Of a stretch of DNA of 64,000 bases, positions 24,734-33,700 are shown one piece after another. The notes under the pieces are model-generated. The model did no database searches. It saw nothing but the letters and a program-made list of their open reading frames with translations, and was not told the origin of the DNA. The stretch's first letter is position 1, and each line of letters starts with the position of its first letter. Origin of the DNA: Sarcocystis neurona (taxonomy: Eukaryota > Apicomplexa > Conoidasida > Eucoccidiorida > Sarcocystidae); NCBI GenBank assembly GCA_000727475.1, contig KL647304.1, positions 2,187,968 through 2,251,967 of the forward strand, in the 5' to 3' direction. The position numbers and the translations under genes were made by a program.

Positions 24734-27700
24734 GGTTCTACGTAGAGAGATATAGACAGGCAGATAAAGCAGATATAAATAGGTAGATGGATAGGCATAT
24801 ATATATATATATAGGTATAGATATAGAGAGATAGCTATAGATAGATAGACATATGCATATATATATAAATATAGATAGAAGATAGATATATATATACACA
24901 TATATGTGTACATATGTGTAGGTATAGATATAGGGAGATAGATATAGATAGATAGACATGTACATATATGTAGATAGATGGAAGAAGATAGACATATATA
25001 TATATATATGCAGATCTAGATATAGGGGAGATATAGATAGATAGACATATATATATAGATAGATAGATGAAGATATATATATATATATGTATGTGTAGAT
25101 ATAGATATAGGGAGATACATATAGATAGATAGACATATATGTATATAGATAGATATATGAAGATAGATATATATATACGTAAATATAGATGTGGGGAAAT
25201 AGATATAGATAGATAGACATATGCATATATATATAGATCGATAGATAGATAGTAGATATAGATATATATATATGTAGATATAGATATAGGGAGATAGATA
25301 TATAGATATATGTAGATAGATAGAAAGATATAGATAGATCGACGTAAATGTTGACGTAGTGAAGGATTTCCGTTTTTGTAGGAGATGTGTGTCTACGTAG
25401 CGACTGCATGCATCTGTTTTTGTCGAGCGAAAGGGAGAGGGAAACGGAAGGAGTATGGAAGGACAAAAAAACAGCAAAAGAAGAAGGAACGCAGATGTAG
25501 ACGAGGGCAATGAAAGGCATATATACATGGAAGTATATAAAGAGAAATGTATGTATATATATGTGTGTATCCATGTACATATGTATATATCTATGTCTAT
25601 GTACGTAGACGTATACATGTATATGGACATGCATATATATATGTATGTGTAGGTATTTCTCTCCATATATGTGTGTATACGTGGAGATAGATAGAGAGAG
25701 AAATGTTTATGTATAGAAAGGATGTGTCTTTGTATATATTTGTATGCGTTTGGAATGCGTCATAGGTTTGCCTTCGATAGAGAGACAGGAGAGAATTATT
25801 GGCAACTTCTTGTATACGTGTCTACTTATGCCTGTGTGTCTACTTTTTCTGCCCGTGTCTTTGCTGTCTCCGTCCGTCCTCTGTATGTGTGTGTGTGTGT
25901 CTCCGTCTCTCCGTCTTCTCCTCACTTTTATATCTGCACGCATGTGTGTGAAGAAAGGGAGAAGAGAAAGTGCCCGTTCAAGGCTCGCGTCCTCGGCCGC
26001 GTCCTCGTCGCTTTTCTGCGTAGGCTGCTCGATCGCCTCGAACGGGGAGAAACCGAAGACGAACTGCTGCAGCGACGACGTCGCAGGAAAGAAGAAGCAA
26101 AAGAAGGAGGAGAAGCAACGGCAGCAGGAGCAGGAGGGGCAGCAGGAGCAGGAGGGGCAGCAGGAGCAGGAGGGGCAGCAGGAGCAGGAGGGGCAACAGC
26201 AGGAGCAGTGAGCAGCAGCAGCAGCGAGGGATCAACGGGTACTGCTGCTGGAGGAGGAGGAGACGCAGCAGCAGGAGGAGGAGGAGAAGCGGGAGGAGAG
26301 AAAGCAGCACCGGGAGAAGCAGGCGCTCTTCAGGAGAAGCAGCAGCAGTTTCCCCCCTGTTCATATGATTTGTACTCGAGCTACTACCAGGTCCAGGTGA
26401 GACCCGCTGCAAGACAGTCTGCCCCCCCCGCTCTCCTCATACATACATGCATACACACAGAAAAGAGTGCATCCATATATATACAGCGCAGACGAGAATA
26501 CGTACACGTTTATATATAGATGTGTATATATATATATATACTGTGAAGATAGGTGGTATTGTTCGTAAGTTGAAACTCCTCTTCACGCGTCTCTTCACGC
26601 GTTTTCCTCTTCGAATCCCCCCCCCCGTCTGTTGCCTTCGATCGCCCTCTTTTCGTCTCTTCGTCTCCTCTTCTCTCGTCTGCGTGAAATTCCCTATTCA
26701 ACTATCCATATATATACACACATTCGTCGGGGTGTAAATACGTATCCATATAAACCGAGTATCTCTCTATATCTGTATACACCACTCTATATTCATCGAT
26801 CTATCTGCACATATAAATATATATGTATACGTTGATCTACATACCTATATATATGTATATGTTACTCTGTCTCTGTGTCTGTGTATATGTGTGTGTTGTT
26901 TGTTGTGCATATATGTGTATTTATATGGATGAAGAAGGTGTTCACATATATATGTGCGTGAGGTGGTGGTGGTGGTGGTGGGTGGAAGTTGGTGTTTTTT
27001 GCTAGGAAGAAAAAAAGTTGGAGATTTGCACTTCCGCCTCTTCGATTCTGCAGCACGCCTCCCCGACACGTCTTCTCTGCATGCATCCAATTTTTTATCA
27101 TCCTCGAACTTCCTTTTCATCGACGTATATATCTCTCTATGACCTTCTTCTCTCTGTATCTCACCATCCAAAACTACTTATTTATCGATACATATGTAAA
27201 GAGATATAGAGAGAGACAGACAGAGGGAGAGATAGAGACAGAGATATATATATACATACATATATATAGAGAGAGATATAGATATATATGTATATAGATA
27301 TATATATATAGAGAGAGATATATATATCTATATACATATATATCTATATATATACATATAGAGAGAGAGATAGAGATATAGATATATATAGAGAGAAACA
27401 TATATATATACACATAGAGAGAGAGAAGAGACAGATATATATATATGTAGATATTTATGTATGTAGATAGATATATACATATATATACAGATATATAGAC
27501 ATAAATATATAGATATACATGTATATAGATATATATAGAGAGAGATATATATATACATATATATAGAGAGATATATATATATCTATATACATATATATCT
27601 ATATATATATATATACGTAGAGAGAGAGAGAGACAGAGATATAGATATATATAGAGAGAAACATATATATATACACATAGAGAGAGAGACATATATATAT

Positions 27701-30700
27701 ATATATATTTATGTATGTAGATAGATATATGCATATATACAGATATATAGACATATATATATAGATATATATGTATATAGATAGATATATATATATAGAG
27801 AGAGATATAGATATATATATAGATATATATGTGTATAGATATATAGATATATATATATACAGATATATAGATATACATATATATATGTGTATGTAGAGAG
27901 AGATATACCTATTTATCATCTACCTGTCTAGCTATCCACCTGTCTATCCACCTGCATATCTATGTATATATATACGTATATATCGTTCTCTGTATATATA
28001 TATGTCTACCTATCATATATATATATCTCTGTCTTTCTGTCTCTTTGCCTACATCTGTCGATCTACTGTAGGGACAGTATGTATACACATACACATATAT
28101 ATATGTATGTGTATATATGTATGTGTGTATATGTCTATGTATCATATATGGGTATCTATCTCTCTAAATTTTTTTCTCTGTGTCTGTCCACCTCTATTCA
28201 TATATATATAAATACATGTATGGACGTCTACCCCTTGTCTATCTCTGTGTCTCCCTATATGAATCTATCTGCCTGCATCTATCTACCTATATTCATATTT
28301 GCATATATTAACCTATACATACATATATAACGTGTGTCTCTCTATCTTTATCTGCATGCATGTATATCTCTATATGTGCCGTCTACCAGTGTTTGTTTCT
28401 ATCCATATATGTATCCAGCAGTCTACACCTGTCTACCTATATCTCTATCTATCAATATCTACATATATATATACACACCTATATCTATATCTGTCCATCT
28501 ATATCTATCCGTATATAGTTACCCATCTATTATCTATCCGTCTATATTTATGTATCTATATCTCTCTCTATATATATGTGTATACCTATGTGTGTCTATA
28601 TTTGTGTACCTGTATCAATCTATTTCTAACTCTATCCACGTATATCCATCTGTCCATATCTATCTATCTACACATATATATATGTGTGTAGACATACATG
28701 CATGCATATGTGTATACCTGTGTGGATCTATATCTGTATGTATATATATGTGTGCTTCTCTACATATATCTCTCTGTTTATATCTATCTGTCTGCGTGTA
28801 TATATATATATGTAGCCATGGGGCTTTGAACATACGTTTCTCTTGTGCGGCAGAAAGTGGGAATATACATGCATGTGGCTGTAGAGGCATATCTGCAAGA
28901 AAGACATTTTCCTCTTGCAAGGCCCTGGGAACGTTTTTTTAAGAGAAGTTTGTCTTTTTGTAGAACACGTGCGCTTGCTGCTGCATGCTTTCACTTCCCC
29001 GGCGAATATCTGCATGCAATCCGCGTCGTCGCGGTCCTTTCTTTCTCGCCTCCCTACCCGTGTCGGCGCATGCAGGGGCTTGCATGTATTTCTGTCTCAG
29101 TAGTGAAAGCCGCCTCCTTCTTGGCGAGCTATTGCTGCTTCACTTGTGCGCATGCAATGGAGCCTTCCTCTCTTCTGGCGAAAGAAACTGGCACGCATGC
29201 AAACTGACACACCGCTCCGGGCGGCGGGCCCGCGCTCGCATGCAACCGCCTGCAGGCGCATGCGCAGTTGCACAACCGCCTAATAATATCTGCACCGCCC
29301 AAAAAACGCGTGCGCCGCCGACTGCATGTGTGTGTGGGGCGCGGGCAGCCCCCTGCATGCGTTTTGGCTGAAGCGTATGTGTGGTCCACCTTCGCAGATG
29401 CTGCTGCAGTGCCCAGACGCCGTTGTTGAACAAGGAAGCAACGCCGTTGCTGCGGCTCTCACCAGTCTGATGCAGCTGCTGCACTACATGTCCATACGAG
29501 TCGCTCAGTCCTCGTCAGTTACTCCCGTTGCTTCTTCGTCTCCTTCTTCATTCCCCGCGTCCGCTCCTCCTCCTCCTCGTCCGCCCGCTGCTGCTGCTGC
29601 TCCTGCTGCTACAGCACCTGTGGCAACTTCTTACGCATCGCCCAGCGGCGCGCCCAGCAGTGCTGCTGCTGTTGCTGCTCCTGGTGCTGCTGCTGTTGCT
29701 GCTCCTGGTGATGCTGCACCTCGTGCTGCTTTTGGTGCGACTCCTGGTGGTGTTGTTGCTGGTGCTGCTGTCGCTGAGCAGCAGCGGGAGGAGCTGTCCC
29801 GCAGTTCTTCTGCGCGTTGGCAGCAGGAGCAGGAGGAACCGGAGGAGCAGAAACAGCAGCAGCAACGTCCGGCGTTCGCCACGTGCGCGTGGCCGTGGAC
29901 GGACGTGTCGGTAGAAGCAGCAGCAGCACGTGAACAAGCGGAGGCAGAGCAGCAGCTGCTGCTGCTCTGTCTGCCATGCGACCGAACGAACAGCAACTAC
30001 ATGACAGCAGCTGCCTTCCGAGAGAGGCTGTCCTCTCTTTTCTTTCTTCGTGAGTTGCTGCTGCGCAGCTCTGTCGCCTTGCAGTTTCTCTCACGCGCGC
30101 TTCACGGCGACGACGACGTTGTTGCGATCCGCGCTGCTGTGGCTGCAGCAACGGCGACAGCAGCAGCAGCAGAAGCAGGGGGTGAAGACGGTGCGCGCCG
30201 AGGGGCCGGCGGCAGTGCTGCGGCTGCTTTTGCTGACCCGCCCTCTGCTGCTTTCAGCAGCAGCAGCAGCAGCACGGCCGCTCGTGCAACAGCAGCAGCA
30301 GGAGGAGCGGGGGGCGGCGGAGGGGGAGGAGGAGGAGGAGGCAGTGGCAGAGCAGCAACGGCAGCAGCACCGACGACTGCAGCAGGGGGAGGAGGAAGCA
30401 GCACCAGCAGCAGTACGAGCAAGGAAAGACAAAATATCGGCAGACTCGGTGCTGCAGGAAGCAGCAGAACTGATGCTGTTCCGCCGTCTGGCCTGCAGCA
30501 GCAGCTCTCTCTTCCGTACCCAGGCAGCAAAACGGCGGCCCCGAACAGCAGCAGCAGCAGAAGAGAAGGGTCTGCAGTGCCAGGAGGTCGTCCAGCAGCA
30601 GGAGCTGAGACAGGAGCAACGGCCCAGCGGCTGCAAACAAAAATTCGGGAGAGCTTTCGCCTGCTTAGTGAACCCGTACGTGAAGAAGAAGCAGCAGCAA

Positions 30701-33700
30701 CAGCAACACAAGCAGCAACAGCAGCGCCGCAGCACCACTGGAAGCAGCAACATTAGCAGCAACAGTAGCAACCTCAGCAGCAGCAGCAGCAACATTAGCA
30801 GCAACAGTAGCAACCTCAGCAGCAACAGCAGCAACATTAGCAGCAGCTACATTAGCAGCAGCTACATTAGCAGCAGCTACATTAGCAGCAGCTACATTAG
30901 CAGCAACAGTAGCAACAGCAGCAGCATTAGCAGCAGCAGCATTAGCAACACCAGCAGCAACATTAGCGGCAGCAAGAGCATTAGCAGCAGCAGTCGTTAT
31001 ATGCTGTGGTTTCCCCGTTGATAATTTGTGGGTGTGTGGAAGGCGCGTCTTTTTCTCGATCAGACAGCGGGAGGCTGTGGACACGAAGCAGCAGCCGCAG
31101 TTTATAGAGAAATGCGGCAGTAGAGAAGCCGTATTGCAGACTCACTTGACAGGAAGAGCAGCAAGGTGCAAGTGTAAGGTTGCGGCTCTCGCAGCACATG
31201 CAGCAGTTCCCGTCGTCGGCGCCGCAGCTGCTGCTGCTTCTGGGTAAATCTGCGTCGAGTTCTTTTGCTGCTGCTGCTGCTACTCCTGGTGCGCACGCTG
31301 CCGTCCTTCTGCGGATGCTGCTGCTTCTCCCGTGGCAGAAGCTGCTGCTGGCAGCGCCGCTTGTGCAGCTGCTCGTGGTTCTCCTGCGGCAGCTGCTTTT
31401 GCTGATGCCGTTGCTCTGGCCGCCCTCCTGCTGACCGCGCAGTCGCTGCTGCTGCTGTGGGTGTGTGCGCAGGTGAAACGCTTGCTCGGCGAGGTGGAGC
31501 AGCAGGTTTTTACGATGTGCGACACATACTTTCCTGCTGCATCCTTTTCTTCTTCTTCGTTTCCACCGCCCTCTTCTCCCCGACAATTCAGAAGGAGAAA
31601 CGATCTGCTGCAGTTTTATCCGTACATCGCTGAAGAAGAAGCGGAAGAAGAACAAGAAGAACAAGCTGCTGTTCCCCCCGCTTCACCAGTGGCAGCACTG
31701 CTGCTGCGAGACAAACGTGCACCTGCTCCTGCTGCAGCACCAGCAACATCGGAGCCGCAAGACCCGCAACAACAGCAGCCTCAGCAACAGCACCAGCCTC
31801 AGCAACAGCACCAGCAACAGGAACAGCAGCGGCAGCAACAGCAGACGCAGCAACAGCAGCGGCAGCAACAGCAGCCTCAACAACAGCAGCGACAGCAACA
31901 CCAGCCTCAGCAACACCAGCCTCAGCAACACCAGCCTCAGCAACAGCAGCAGCGTCAGCAACAGCAGCCTCAGCAACAGCAGCCTCAGCAACAGCAGCCT
32001 CAGCAACAGCAGCCTCAGCAACAGCAGCAGCAGCAGCCTCAGCAACAGCAGCAGCAGCAACAACCTCAGCAACAGCCGCCTCAGGAACAGCAGCCTCAGC
32101 AGCAGCTGCCTCAGGAACAGCAGCCTCAGGAACAGCAGCCTCAGGAACAGCAGCAGCAACAGCAGCTCAAGGAAGAGGAGGAAGAGGAGAGTATGTCAGA
32201 GCTTGCAGCGAAAGTGTGGGGAGGAGAGAGGTGTAACAGCGCAGAGCAGCTGCTGCAGACGGAGCATCTGTGGGTTGTATGGAAGGAGAAGAACTGCTAC
32301 GAATTTGTTTTGCGGCCGACAACGGAGGACAAAGTTTTATCCGCTGCAGAGGTCCCTGCCCTGGAGTCGCCGCTGCTGCCGTTCGCTGTTAAGGCTGCTG
32401 TTGGTCGTGCGCAGCAGGCCGTGCTGCAGGGAGAAGGAAGCAGCAGCAGCACGGTCCACAGAAGCAGCAGCGCCGACGGCAACAGCAGCAGCAGTGTCGG
32501 CAGCGGCAGCAGCGGCACCGGCAGCAGCGGCACCGGCAGCAGCAGCAGCGTCGGCAGCGGCAGCGGCGTCGGCACCGGCAGCGGCGTTGGCAGCGGCAGC
32601 AGCGTCGGCAGCGGCAGCAGCGTCGGCAGCGGCAGCGGCGTCGGCAGCGGCAGCAGCGTCGGCAGCGACAATAGCGCCGGCAGCAGCAGCAGCGTCGGAA
32701 GCAGCAGCAGCGTCGGAAGCAGCAGCAGCATCGGCAGCAACGGCAGCAAATTCGGAGCCCGTAGCGGCGGCAGCAGCAACGAGAAGGGGGGGAGCAGCGG
32801 CGGCAGAAGCAGCAGCGGCAGTGCAGCAGCAGGGGCAGCATCTGCGACTTCTGCTTCGGCCAACAGCAGCAGCAGCACTAGCGCTCGAGCAGCAGTCGAA
32901 GGAGAGGGGGGAGCGACAGGGAAGAGGGCAGCAGCGACAGCTGCTTTGCCGTCGAGAGAAAAGCAGCAGCACACAGCAGCCTCTGCAGCAGCAGCGCAGC
33001 CAACGCAGCAAGCAGCAGCCGCGCAGCACCAACCGGCAGCAGCAGGGGGAGCCCAGCAACAGCAGCACCAAGCAGCAAAACAAGCGTCTCTCCTCCTCTA
33101 CGCGGAGCAGCTGGCGTTGCGAACAGCAGCGGGTGCTTCGCCCGAAGCCGATGACGCCAAGAAACTTGACAGAGGTCAGGCGCAGCGCACGTCTGCTGCT
33201 GCTGCAGCAGGGATAGCAGCAGCAATGTCAGCCCTTGCAGCGAGGACAGAGCTACGGAAGAAGCAGTAACAGCAGCAGCGGAAGAAACAGCAGCAGCAGC
33301 AGCGAAAGACGCAGCAGCGGCGGAAGAAGATGCGAGCACAGCAGCAGCTGTGGGGGCAGAGCAGCAGCAACAGAGGCAGCAGTACCGGCGGCGGAGCAGC
33401 GGCAGGAGCAGCATGGGAGGGGATTGTAGGAGAGGAAGCGCAGCCGCAGATGCAGCAGAAGAAAGCAGCAGCAGCAACAGCAACAAAGGAAAGCCAGACA
33501 CATATCACACCCAGCAAGCAGGGGGATGGCTGATTCATCTCTGCTGCTGCGCTCCTCGTGTTTTTCGTCCTTCCCATACCGTTTAGATCTGCGCCGTTGC
33601 TGCTGTCACTTTTTTGTCTCGACTGGGTCTGCGCTTGCGGCTCCTGCTGTGCTGCTTGTGGTGCTTCTGCGTTGCTGCTGCTGCCGCGGCTGCGTCCGTT

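Noticed and set aside
24738..25666. Minus-strand open frames of 200-300 codons rich in Tyr, Ile and Ser
   Set aside because: They are direct translations of GATA/TATA microsatellite; both strands and several frames are open for the same reason.
27174..27919. Minus-strand 234-codon Tyr/Ile/Ser frame
   Set aside because: Translation of the GAGATATA array with no start context, splice sites or non-repeat sequence.
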